The notes beneath the pieces were generated by a model, which saw only the letters and a list, made by a program, of their open reading frames with translations, was not told the origin of the DNA and ran no database searches. The position numbers and the translations under genes were made by a program. Positions 53,901-64,000 of a DNA stretch of 64,000 nt are shown piece after piece. This DNA comes from Diphasiastrum complanatum (taxonomy: Eukaryota > Streptophyta > Lycopodiopsida > Lycopodiales > Lycopodiaceae): positions 44,137,672 to 44,201,671 of the forward strand of contig CM055112.1 in NCBI GenBank assembly GCA_029204225.1, given 5' to 3'. The stretch's first letter is position 1. Every line of letters starts with the position of its first letter.

Positions 53901-55340
53901 AAATAAGAAAGAAAATCAAAAATCCATTTTTTAACTTTCAACACTTACTCCCAAAAAAATCATTACTTTTAGTTTGATCTCTCAAATAAATAAGTACTCA
54001 GAGATAGAACGATGCTTAAATTGTTTATTCCTGCTCTAGAGTACTATTTCAAGTTTCAAAAGTACATTAAGAAACAAATTTTTCAATTGGATTTGCTTCT
54101 CTGCAAGTCAATAACATCACCTTGATGTAAATTCAGTATACATAAACTGTTGGGAGAATCACCACATCACACTGGAGATCAAAGTTCAAAAGTTAAAGAA
54201 ACAAACAATTGTAACTCAAAATTATGCACAATTCCTCAAGAATAATTTATGATGCCTCTTAGTGTATATACCTCTAGAACATCCAAATTTATAAGGCATA
54301 ACAATTTAACCTACTAGAATTTCTAGAAGATTTATCAAGATCCAAATGATTTTAAGTCGATCATGAGTACCTCATATACTTGGTTGAGTTAAATGCCCCT
54401 ATTTCTAGCATCTCATGCAAGAAAATAACAACCATTTGATCTATGTAGATTTGTTTGTCTCCATAACAGCCAAGGATGTAGGCTGAAAACTATACACAAG
54501 CAGTTACAAACAACAAGTAGAGCATCATCCATTAATACAAGTAAACTCTCCACTAGTAATTAATTTGAAAAAAAAAAAAATCAGAACATGTAGTGAAATG
54601 TGATTATTCGAAAGTATTCGGACAAATCCAAAGTAAACTATATAAATGGAACTAGTTGAATGTAATAGAGAAATTTTACTAGGGTTGTGAGGAGCAATAT
54701 AGAACTAGAGAAGGTTTGGAACCTGAAATCAAAATTTATAAGTAGCACAAGAAAAACAAAAATTACTAGTCCTAGTTTTATTAAGGATGGAGTAAGATTT
54801 GATTATATCATTGAATCTTGAATGTCTGATTGGATCAACCTAATCTAAGCATGAGTACTAGGATTAGTGTGGGGTTGATTGAATAGAAATTTTTTGTTAT
54901 CACTGTAAAAAATGAGTTACAAAATTCTCAATTAGATATGTAAGTAACATATTTAGAGAGGATCTGCCATATTCAAAGTATGTTTAAAAATTAGATCATA
55001 CTCTTGCATATGTTTCAATCTTGAGAGATTTGTTATGTGTTCCTTGTTACTGGGTTTATATTGTATACAAAACCAATCAATGAACATAGACATATGAAAA
55101 AGTAATGTAAAAACAATTACTTGTAGACTAATAAGTCTTTCTGTTAAAGCTTAATTTATTGACTCAAAGATAATATAGAAGATGATCTAAATGTGGTGGT
55201 ATACTAGTATAAGCGAATTTGACACCCATACATATGAGCTTACTGAATCATTGACAATTAAGTTGAGTAGCTAGGTTACTCCTGAGTTAAGAAAACACAA
55301 TTTAAACACCCGACCGGATCAATCACCACAACACAACGTC
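53901..55340. other. Non-coding, internal region of a family-B element?
   Basis: AT-rich, stops in all frames, no transposon domain. It lies on the polypurine side of the LTR at 53419-53900, so it may be the 3' non-coding region of a non-autonomous element. Confidence 0.3.
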
Positions 55341-55629
55341 AAGTGCAACAAGACAAGACAACAGAATTGCTCTCCTCAACCTGTATATTCAACTGATAAG
55401 TAAGTACAAAGTTAAGTTGCTTAAAAGCACTCAAAGGGCTCATAAAAGAAAGACGACCCGATAACTCTAGAACTAAACACACGTGGTGTCGTTGAAATAA
55501 GAAAGCACTGTATAAGTCGATCATTGCTATTTTAACTCTCTCCCTCAATGATCAACATCTCTCTTTATTTTAGAGTTTACTCTATTCATGGAACATACCT
55601 CCATGATAGTATTACAAGTAAAGGCTTTT
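55341..55629. other. Flank of copia element 2, 3' side
   Basis: No match to the LTR at 59476 is visible, so the 3' LTR of element 2 is either missing or belongs to another lineage. Confidence 0.35.
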
Positions 55630-56166
55630 TTACATAACCAGATCTAAGCCAAGTTTGGCTCTAAAAGTCTCACACTTTTCTTTACTTAAAGCTTTCATAA
55701 ATATATCAGCAACTTGTAATAACGTAGAACAATGTACAATATTTATATCTTCAGATTGTAGCTTCTCACGCACAAAGTGATATTTTACCTCAATATGTTT
55801 TGTCCTTGCATGAAAGATAGGATTCTTAGCCAATTGTATTCTACTTTGACTGTCACAGAAAATAACAGTAGGATTTACTTGCTTCATGCCAATCTCACAT
55901 AACAACTTACGTAGCCAAACAACTTCCTGGGTAGCAGAACTCAACGCTTTATATTCAGCTTCTGTAGAAGAAAGAGAAATAGTATCTTGCTTCTTGCTAG
56001 ACCATGAAAAACAACCACTACCAAAATTTAAGGCATAACCTATTGTTGACTTTCTATCATCTATACTTCCTGCCCAATCAGCGTCAACATAATCCTGCAA
56101 CTTAGGTAAAACACTTTGTCTTTTGTAGATTAGACCAAGGTTAGGTGTACCTTTCACATACCTCAA
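55630..56166 (-). pseudogene. Copia element 2: RNase H
   Basis: Begins YVKGTPNLGLIYK, then YVDADWAGSIDDRKST, SSKKQDTISLSSTEAEY, FCDSQSRIQLAKNPIFHA and ARTKHIEVKYHFVREKL. It ends ADIFMKALSKEKCETFR. RNase H catalytic acids in DADWAG and STEAEY are visible. A frameshift separates it from RT. Confidence 0.88.
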
Positions 56167-56284
56167 AATCTTTTGCAGCTTTCCAATGGTCCATACTGGG
56201 TGATGACATGAATTGGCTAATCAAACTTACAACATAGCAGATATCAGGACGTGTAGTCATAAGATATATCAAACTCCCAACTAG

Positions 56285-56590
56285 CTAACAGAATAGAGTA
56301 GAGTCAACATGTGCACTATCAATAATACGAGATAATTTCTTACCAGCTTCGCAAGGGGTGATGGAAGGTTTGCACCATGTCATGTGAAATCTCTCCAATA
56401 TCTCGCCCACATACTTGTTTTGACATAACCTGATATCACTGCCAATTTGCCATACTTCGACACCCAAGCAATAGTGCATAAGATCTGAATCTGTCATCTC
56501 AAACTGCTTGCATAAGTTGGCTTTGATAGAACAAGTGAGATTCTCATTATTGCTCGTGATAATGATATCATCAACGTAAAGTACAATCAA
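56285..56590 (-). pseudogene. Copia element 2: RT, catalytic block
   Basis: IVLYVDDIIITSNN contains the YVDD active site. CLGVEVWQ and KYVGEILERFHM follow. A stop and frame change lie downstream (after STLFC), and a stop lies upstream at 56645. Confidence 0.88.
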
Positions 56591-56644
56591 GGCAATGCTA
56601 TCATCATTTAAAAGAACATAAAGGTTTGGAACTAAATTTGTTTT

Positions 56645-57871
56645 TTACAAATCCATAGAAAGAAAGTAATTGTCAATGCGTCCATACCATGCGTGTGGTG
56701 CTTGCTTAAGGCCATAAAGTGCTTTGTGTAGTTTACATACCTTCTGTTCTTGCCCTTTCACCATGAAGCCCTGCGGTTGGACCATGTAAACTTCTTCCTC
56801 TAAGTCACCATTCAAAAATGCGGACTTCACATCCATTTGATGGATTCTCCATCCATAATGAGATGCTAGGGCAATGATAAGGCATAGCGCAGTCCACTTA
56901 GCCACTGGAGCAAATGTCTCTTCATAGTCAATTCCTTTGCTTTGCTCATAACCCTTCACTACTAGGCGTGCCTTATGCTTTGCTATCGTGCCATCCGCAT
57001 GAAACTTTGTTCTAAACACCCATTTGTTGTCAATGAGTTTCTTTCCAAGTGGTAGATCAACCAACTCCCATGTATCATGCCTGTGGATGGATTCTATCTC
57101 CTCTTCCATTGCCCTTTGCCACTCTTTGTGATCTTTTGCCTCATCAAAGGTTGATGGCTCTCGACACTTCAAAATGTCACTCATTAGGGCATAGTTCACA
57201 TGATAACGATCGGGAGACTTCCTTTCCCGCATTGATCTTCTCACTTCTCCTTGTGTGCTAGATCCTGGTTGATTTAGCTTTGTGTCCTTCATGATCTTCT
57301 CATACCATTTTGGTATCTTAGATTCAGGTGATACACTGCGAGGAGAGTATGTATCCCAAGGAGTGTCTAAGTAATGTCTCTTACTTCCAACCGGTTTTTC
57401 CTTTATTGATCCTATTGGCAAGTACCTACCACTAGGCTCTTGAATAGGTGGTGTCCTTTCATACTCACCCTCTCGACTCTCGTCTTCACATGCATCATTT
57501 TGTGGAGCATCTTCTTCATCTTCTTCCTCCAGAATTGTGGGAAGTCTTTTGATGCTTTCACCACTTGCATGGTCTTCATATTCATACCTATGCGTCTCAT
57601 CAAAGATCACATCTTTGCTAATGTGAATCTTATTCATTACAGGATCAAAACACCTGTATGCCTTCGTCCTCTCATTATAACTGACGAAGATACACTTGAT
57701 TGCTTTGGCATCAAGTTTCTTTCGCTTCTCCTTTGGCACATGTACATAGGCCTTACATCCAATGACACGAAACTTGTCGATTTTTGGCCTTATTTGGGAG
57801 TCACATTTGGAACCGCAACCGTAGGGCTCCTGTTTTGCAAGAACGTTGTCGCACTGCACGCTTCTGACCAA
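56645..57871 (-). pseudogene. Copia element 2: integrase linker and RT start
   Basis: The frame carries KIDKFRVIGCKAYVHVPKEK, then a long hinge with DVIFDE, EKPVGSKRHYLDTPWDTYSP and SMRERKSPDRYHVNYALM. The RT start is EWQRAMEEEIESIHRHDTWE, then HQMDVKSAFLNGDLEEEVYM and YGLKQAPHAWYGRIDNYF. The first ~25 codons of the frame are out of register. The frame stops at 56645. Confidence 0.88.
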
Positions 57872-57966
57872 AGTGAATCGGTCAAGCCCATTTGCTTCAT
57901 CATGGAGCGTGCACTCTCCATAATAGTCCCGTTTTTCCTTTTAGCTACACCACTACTATGCGGCGT

Positions 57967-58572
57967 CTATGACTGTGTGAATTGTCTTTTGATGCTATGT
58001 TCTTTGCAAAAGTCCTCAAAATCATCAGATTTGTATTCGCCTCCTCTATCAGATCTTAGCACTTTAATTCGTGCATCCAGTTGGTTCTCTACCAAAGTCT
58101 TGAACTCTTTGAAGCGAGCAAAAGCATCATATTTCTTCTTCAAGAAATAAATCCATGTCCTCCTAGAGTAATCATCTATGAAAGTCATAAAATAGTATGC
58201 TTTCCCCAACGACATGGTCTTCATTGGGCTGCACAGGTCACTGTGAATGAGTTCCAGCGGTTTCTTAGCTCTTGCAGCTCCACCTTTCTTGAATGTCTCC
58301 CTGTGATGCTTTCCCATGATGCAGCCTTCACATATTGCATGATGATCATCTTGCAATGCCGATAACCCTATTACCATCTTCAGCTTCGCCATCAATCTCA
58401 AGCTCCCATAGTTCAAATGACCAAGTCTTATGTGCCACAACTCAGATTGAGATGCTGTTGAGATAGCCAAACCATATTCTCCTGGTTTTGTAGCATCCAA
58501 TTTGTAAAGGCCACAATTACTATCTCTATAACCCTTTGTCACCACTTTATGGTTGTGGTTTATATCCCTCAT
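57967..58572 (-). pseudogene. Copia element 2: integrase N-terminus and core
   Basis: [17 protein letters not shown] and [14 protein letters not shown] give the HHCC finger. HSDLCSPM and [13 protein letters not shown] carry the two catalytic Asp residues. [14 protein letters not shown] follows. A TAG ends the frame within FTQ. Past it the frame reads SSGVAKRKN, in which the third catalytic residue, expected Glu, is Lys. Confidence 0.88.
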
Positions 58573-58608
58573 AAGGCATCCATCCTTGACAAATTTAACC
58601 TTAAGATG

Positions 58609-59382
58609 CTAATTTGCCATTACACCAACAGAAAGCAAACTCTTTTTGAGTCCAGGAACATAAAGCACATTAGAGATGTTCTTGATTTTACCATCAGGAA
58701 ACTGTACAGGTACATTGCCCACACCCTGTATTTGGCATTCCTCCCCATTGGCTTGAGTGACCTTATCCCTATCATGGATTGGTGAGAATTTCTCAAACCA
58801 ATCACGTTTCCCGGTCATATGCCTTGTGGCACCTAAATCTATGAACCACCTGGCACCATCATCAACTTGGGATGCCAATGCCGATGAGAAGACACTTGTC
58901 TTGTCATCTTCTCCATCATCTTCGGCAATGTTGCCTTGTTGAGTCACTTTTTCCGCCTTTATGTCCGCTTTCTTCTTGTAACACTCGCGTGCCCAATGAC
59001 CCGGTTTGTGGCAATAGTAACATTTGCCTTTCTTCTTCTTTTTCCCTTTTGATGACAACTCTCCTTCATCATCATCATCCTTGGATTTCTTAGGAATCCT
59101 TTTCCATCCTTTCTGCTTGCCTTTAGCAAGCAAGGCTTGATCCTCTTGTGGGGTTTGCCTTGACTTCACCAATTCGCGACGCTGCTCTTCCTGCAACATG
59201 ATTCCGTGGAAGTCTTCAAAAGTAGGCAACCTCTCCCTCGAAGCAATGCCACTCACAAACATCTGTAGCCCTTCTGAGACACCATTCATTGTGGTATATA
59301 CCAATTCAACGTCCCTAATTGGCTCTCCAATTGCCACAAGTTGATCTCTCAGCTCCTTTATCCTTGTGAAGAAAGATCCCAC
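58609..59382 (-). pseudogene. Copia element 2: Gag C-terminal part and protease
   Basis: The Gag core tail is TRIKELRDQLVAIGEP, then RERLPTFEDFHGIMLQEEQR. The zinc knuckle is CYYCHKPGHWAREC near residue 122. Protease has WFIDLGATRHMT, where the usual DSG or DTG is DLG. The family's N-terminal ~100 Gag residues are missing, and no ATG precedes the first residue. It ends in a stop at 58609. Confidence 0.88.
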
Positions 59383-59475
59383 TATACTGTGAAAAGTATC
59401 AAATGATATCTCTTTGATATCGTGAAAGATATCAAATAGTAGAGCTCCATTGTAGTAGTATACGCTCTGATACCA
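59383..59475 (-). promoter_or_regulatory. Leader remnant and primer-binding site of element 2
   Basis: GCTCTGATACCA at 59464-59475 is the tRNA-Met-type site. The short leader repeats ATCGTGAAAGATATCAAA and ATGATATCTC, and joins Gag sequence at about 59382. The normal Gag start has been deleted in between. Confidence 0.8.
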
Positions 59476-60115
59476 TGTTGGAAAGAGGGAGGTGAAGTGA
59501 GTTGATTCGACAAGTTGAAGACTGTAAGCGACTTATCGAGCACAGCGGAATAAGTCTTCTTTCCTAATGCATGACTACGCCTATCAATATTGAACAAAGC
59601 TATAATGACAGAAGTCACATTCAATCGTTTAGCAACCAACTTTGAAATCATTTGCACTAAAGTGATTTTGTAGCCAAACAATGATGTATTGAATAAATCA
59701 GACAAAAATAACTAGAGATTTACCAATTACAAATGATTATAGAGAAGTATACATTCTGACATAATACTGAACGCAATAAGAAAATAGATTGATTCAGTAA
59801 GTAAGCATTAAGTGCGAATAGCAATACTGAGCTAAGATAGAGAATAAGCTTCCAAATGCTAGCTAAGATAGTATTTGATGATTAGCTATTTATACTAAAG
59901 CAATTAACGTGTATCCAGTAGGACAACTAATTAGGTCGCAGTCGCAATAGTCAGTTGGCCATAATGCGCTGGCATCCATCCAGTTAGGACTTCTCAAAAA
60001 TTTACTTGCAAAGCAGTTAGAGCAAGTCTAGCTTCATATCAAGTGGAACAATAATTGTCTTTCATTTATATGGATGAAGTCTTCGACTTTCGTCAACGTC
60101 GTCGATATGTCGGGG
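59476..60115 (-). repeat. 5' LTR of family A
   Basis: Begins TGTTGGAAAGAGGGAGG and shares its block order with 48782-49570. The minus-strand TATA box TTAGTATAAATAGC lies at about 59885-59900. The outer end near 60115 is approximate. Confidence 0.7.
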
Positions 60116-60199
60116 CCACCTGTTGAGCGATTCCCGAGTATTTCTGTAGAACTGGATAAAAAGTGGATGAAGAGTCACTCCAATAGCAGAATAAAAAAA

Positions 60200-60386
60200 C
60201 ACAAAGCGCTATCCAACTAGCTAAAAATCCTATATTCCATGCACGTACTAAGTACATGAAATTAAATATTATCTCATTAGAGAAAAGCTACTATCTAGTA
60301 AAATTGATGTAATGCATTGCAAGATCGAAGATCGGCTAGCAGACATATTTACTAAGCCTTTAAATGTTGATAAGTTTGAGTTTTAA
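60200..60386 (+). pseudogene. Copia RNase H C-terminal fragment, plus strand
   Basis: SAIQLAKNPIFHARTKYM is followed by a frameshift, then LSSKIDVMHCKIEDRLADIF and TKPLNVDKFEF before TAA at 60384-60386. This is the last ~60 residues of a copia polyprotein, in opposite orientation to element 2. Confidence 0.82.
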
Positions 60387-60423
60387 GAGAAAAGCTCTCT
60401 CTATATCAAATAAACTAGGACTT

Positions 60424-60720
60424 AAGGGAGAGTGTTAAATATATAACTCCTGCTTATTTAGAGATTAGACATATATTTTTAGTTTTAGTAGTTCTCCTCT
60501 TTATTTCGTTCATGTAGTGTGTATGAGTGCCAAGTTTAAGGCACATATAGATACTGAGTCGGGACATGCGTCTCGTAACGGTCCGTTTTGCCAAGCAGCA
60601 AAAACCCCAAATTTGTGAATGTACTCTATGTACTTTTTCTCTCTTTTTGAATAGATAGTTCACTGTGTGTATTGATTGGGGTGTGGTGTGCTTTTTCTTT
60701 CTACTATTATGAATTAGATT
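60424..60720 (+). repeat. Polypurine tract and 3' LTR start, plus strand
   Basis: AAGGGAGAG at 60424-60432 directly precedes TGTTAAATATATAACTCC, the LTR start of the fragment at 60200-60386. The 3' end of this LTR is not resolved; sequence near 60700 is the estimate. Confidence 0.65.
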
Positions 60721-60779
60721 GATGGTTTAGCATGTTAGATTGGTAGCATAAATTATAGGATTGATCAGTGTCATACATA

Positions 60780-61042
60780 ACCTCTAGATGCTTGCAAGTG
60801 TTAATCCACTACTAAACTCAAGAGAAATTATTATTGATATTCCTAGACATGCATATAGTTGTTGCACACAATGGACTACTCCACATATTAATATTGGAGT
60901 GCATGAGCCCTCTCAAAGTTACTAATGGTATAACTGGCCTTAACTGGAATATTGGGATGTGACTAATAATCTTGATCACAAGGGTGCCAAATATCCACAT
61001 CAAGGATTACTCCAAAACCCTTGTACAAGATGTGGACAAAAC
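60780..61042 (-). repeat. Partial LTR of family B
   Basis: Matches the right half of the 53431-53880 LTR in order: GGAGTGCATGAGCCCTCTCA, AAGTTACTAATGGTAT, GCCAAATATCCACATC, GATTACTCCAAA and GTACAAGATGTGGAC, ending ACAAAACA. The left half is missing. Confidence 0.65.
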
Positions 61043-63719
61043 AATTAGCCACTTATTTCTATACTTCAAAACTATCCTTTTACCACAATTCTATATTATC
61101 AATACTAATTCGGCCTACTATCCTCTTGGTACTAGTGCAAATGAGATAACAACTTACCAACCTATAGATTAAATTAAATCTCCTTGGTGAAGTCAATTTC
61201 ACCTTATCCACATGTACTCAAATGGTAAAGGAACTAATATAGAGCTTCATCCCTCTTGGATGCTCATAGAAACTCATAAAGGAGTGGAAAGTTCCAGGAA
61301 ACCAAATATGCAGATTGTCAAAAGTAACATGAAACTATTGGAAGGATATTTTGTATCCACTCCATGCAGATTGATGGCATGGATAAAAAAAAAGGTAAAT
61401 TTAAAATTTGCCACCAATTATTCTAGAAGCTAGATAAGGTTTACATTAGCCCTACTAAATTTCATTTTTTCCACATGCGATTAAATGCTAAAAGAACTTA
61501 TAACTAGATTAATCCTTCTTGGCAACTCATACAAACTCATCGAGTGAATATTCCAAGAACACATACAATTTAAATGTTGGCCGATTTCATGAAAGTTTTG
61601 GATGGAACTCTATCATATCCAAAGTGCAAGATATTGCAAGAGGCAAAAAACCTCAAATTCAAAGCACGCATAACATTTCATGTCAGAAATGAATTGGTTT
61701 TTTTAATATATAGATAAACTCAAGCAAACTAACATCATAGAAGGTTGAGAAATGTATGAAAAGATGAATATTCTACCAAAATGTTTGATAATATGAAGGT
61801 CGAGTCCATCAAAGGGTCCCACCAATGGGACAAACTCATTGATAATATTTGACTTATAGTGTAGGCCCATTTTATAAAAGAATATGAAATCTTCCTCTTG
61901 TTGCAAGAAAGAGGAGCACACCAGGGACAAATCCTTATAATCACAATAAAAGACTTTTTATCTAAGGGTTATTTATGAGCTTGATTTTCTAGCTTAAGTA
62001 TAAGTCAACCCCTCTTTAATATCGAGGGTTCAATCCCTCCTTGAGTGAGACTACCTGGGTTTCTTTCATTTTGGTCGACAACAATCAAAAGAACAAGAAC
62101 AAGCTCATTAATCTTTTAAGTTTGCATACTACTCAACGTCTCCCTCCATATGTGCTCCAATGGATGAAGAAAGGCACTCAAGCCCAAAGTTGAAAGGCAA
62201 TGCCTTATTAAAACTTGTTATAATCTTTAAGTTCAAAGATTATGCGAGATATTGTTGACAAGAATTGTGGGTATCATACTTGAGCTCCCTGATCATGGCT
62301 ACAAAACACAATAGACGCAAATATCTCAAAGCTGGCAAAAATGTGTTTCTGCAATCATTTCTTCCAATTTAGTTGAATGTTATTGATTCTACTCATCACT
62401 GCAACACTTTTTATATCAAAGAGCATAAGGGTATGTTTTGGTTTTTTATATGAAAATAAAAAGCTACCACTCAAGCTCCTTGTCACCTAAACAACAGCTT
62501 CCACAAGCTTTTTCAAAAGTATCTTGTCCTTTCAACTAAGGTAACTCATCACCATCAAGCTTTAAGGAAATTTAAAATACCATTGACCTTGTTCCAAACT
62601 CTTCACATGCCTTTGCACAAGGCATCCTGGCATAAGGGAAAATCAGAAGTCGGGGGAGAAACTTCAATTAAGCCTTCAAGACCTCTTTATTCAGATACTG
62701 AATTTTTTAATACCAAAGAGAGATGTAAAATGAAGAGTTTTGCAACTGAATTTAAAGGTCCTTCACAAGATCTATTCTGAAAACATAAATAATCCCCCTA
62801 CCAATTACAGATGCTGTACTTGAACACTTAGGAGTAGGTTTTTAACTCCCAGTTGGATCTTAAAAGTAGTTATCAGGTCAGAATCAATTTCATCAACACA
62901 ACCATAGGTGCTATGCAGATTGAACGAGTTCTTGATTATGATCAGGATGATAAATTAGGCTTGATACACCTTCATTCGATCAAGATAAAGAAGGTAAAGG
63001 AAACGTCTTAATAACTAGGTTTACAGAGCAGGCAGTTATGCAACTAAAGCTGTTTTAAAGTTTGTGAATTGAGAAGGATTGGTAAACCAGCTAGTAACCT
63101 TATGACAGTGTGATACTTACAAAAACAGCTTCATGCAGAAGAGTAATAGACTTTTGTTCCCAGGCTAGCAAGATTGGATTAAATGTATCTGTTTATAATG
63201 AAGTGTACATATTCAAAGATAAAATATTTGAAGGTTGAAAAAGAATGAAGCGAATCGGTTGCCTGTAGAAATTTTTTGGGATGCCAAGATATTAATTGCT
63301 TCCTGATATACCATGGATTCTATTCTGAAATAGCATTGGTGCCGCAATTTTCACATTTAATAGCGACATATCTCATTTTCAATACTATCAGTTGCAAGAC
63401 CCAACTGTGTCTGAAAGAGAAATTCTAGTTTATTCGTATGCCGTCAATAAGATATAATTTACAAGCGCTTGTAACTTTCCACCTAAAGCAAAAGAGCAGC
63501 TTAGAAAGCTGCTGAGACGAAATTCCAGCCAAACCATAGCTTGGAGGTCCGCAGTTGACATTAATAATTACATACAGGATGTTTTGGCTGATTCTACTGC
63601 TACATGGTAGGTTAAGCATTAAACATTAGTAGGCGATAAAATCCGACAATCCGCTGGTAAACTGTGTGACATAGAGTCTATCAGGCTCTGCAATTGCCAC
63701 TCAATCGCAGGGAATGCAG
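61043..63719. other. No gene recognised
   Basis: AT-rich, stop-interrupted on both strands. GAGGGTTCAATCCCTCC near 62025-62041 resembles a tRNA T-arm, but acceptor and anticodon stems are absent. No transposon domain or RNA gene could be supported. Confidence 0.4.
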
Positions 63720-63774
63720 CTAGAGCTGCGGGAAAACCCCCGCTGGCTTGATCGTTGCACTCCAAGAGTGCGCC

Positions 63775-64000
63775 TTACCAGAAGCGGGCGCATAGGCAGC
63801 AGCTGCTGCTGCAACTTTCACGGGCTGATATGCATCCACACCACGAGCTGAACTGCTCACATAATCGCCATGTGGGGCCTGCAGTGTCCCTCCATAGGCG
63901 CATGAGTCCACTCCCTTTTGCGTTCTTCATGCGGCATTGTTCTTCTTTCACAGCCTCCGCACACAGCCCACAAACAAAGCGCCCACAAAACACTTCACGG
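63775..64000 (-). CDS. DUF1677-like protein, partial at the window edge
   Basis: From the right edge the minus frame reads FCGRFVCGLCAEAVKEEQC, the W/F-CGLC-x-EAVKEE signature of the plant DUF1677 family, followed by a basic segment and a stop at 63775. The expected family continuation (a helix ending in HMSFC) is not clear. A second frame, open from about 63911 to 63720, reads an Ala-rich stretch, so a frameshift after KNAKG is possible. The N-terminus lies outside the window. It could be the end of a real gene or a pseudogene. Function of the family is unknown. Confidence 0.5.
   Translation of the reverse strand, partial: REVFCGRFVCGLCAEAVKEEQCRMKNAKGSGLMRLWRDTAGPTWRLCEQFSSWCGCISARESCSSSCCLCARFW

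Larger units (their letters stand above)
55630..59382 (-). mobile_element. Ty1/copia element 2, gag-pol body
   Basis: On the minus strand the order is Gag (truncated start), zinc knuckle, protease, integrase, RT and RNase H. It is broken by at least three stops (near 58609, 57955 and 56645) and two frameshifts (near 57800 and between 56285 and 56166). A family-A leader and LTR lie at its 5' end (59383-60115). The Gag start is deleted, since the leader joins Gag directly inside the UBN2 region. Confidence 0.88.

Noticed and set aside
62025-62041. T-arm-like GAGGGTTCAATCCCTCC
   Set aside because: No acceptor, D or anticodon stem could be built around it, so no tRNA is called.

Overview
The window is nuclear DNA from a land plant, most likely a seed plant. 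Three things point there: a split ECD/SGT1-family gene with GT-AG introns, a fragment with the plant-specific DUF1677 signature, and dense Ty1/copia, Helitron and hAT debris with long GA/TC microsatellites. I cannot name the species. Only one gene is complete and confidently identified: an ECDYSONELESS/SGT1-type (ECD) gene on the + strand, five exons from 5939 to 14810, encoding 758 residues. A single-exon 242-residue ORF of unknown function (36417-37145, minus) and the DUF1677 fragment cut by the right edge (63775-64000, minus) are the only other plausible host genes.

Layout. 1-5300: nested LTR fragments (a plus LTR end butted into a minus copia gag, then two minus-oriented LTRs) and a 69-bp minisatellite. 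5939-14810: ECD gene; introns 2 and 3 hold foldback elements, degenerate repeats and microsatellites. 14.9-19.8 kb: microsatellites, a G+C-rich foldback island, three broken copies of a cytochrome P450 I-helix exon (not obvious from ORF length alone), and a large inverted repeat. 19.8-26.8 kb: a Helitron Rep/helicase gene (plus) cut by a minus copia element at 20068-24881 with a CGCAT target-site duplication. 27-34.4 kb: an unidentified broken gene (28918-29745), two arrays of short TCGA-centred words, an hAT transposase 3' part (30408-31836), GGTACC and AGAAACGCGTTTCT foldback islands, and a TGTATG-type minisatellite. 34.4-39.3 kb: mostly unassigned, with the 242-residue ORF. 39.3-45 kb: a plus LTR with primer-binding site and two decayed minus copia bodies. 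45-63.7 kb: AT-rich, with further LTRs of three families, gag, integrase and RNase H scraps in both orientations, and a second long copia body (55630-59382, minus). The DUF1677 fragment closes the window.

The transposons are all broken by stops, frameshifts, deletions or lost catalytic residues, so nothing here looks capable of autonomous movement. The most unusual signal is a set of dispersed islands, each built from many copies of one self-complementary word (for example GAACCGT, TTCGAACC, GGTACC, AGAAACGCGTTTCT), several arranged as inverted arms around A/T-rich cores. I treat these as a candidate class of foldback element or word-amplified repeat, not as an established system.
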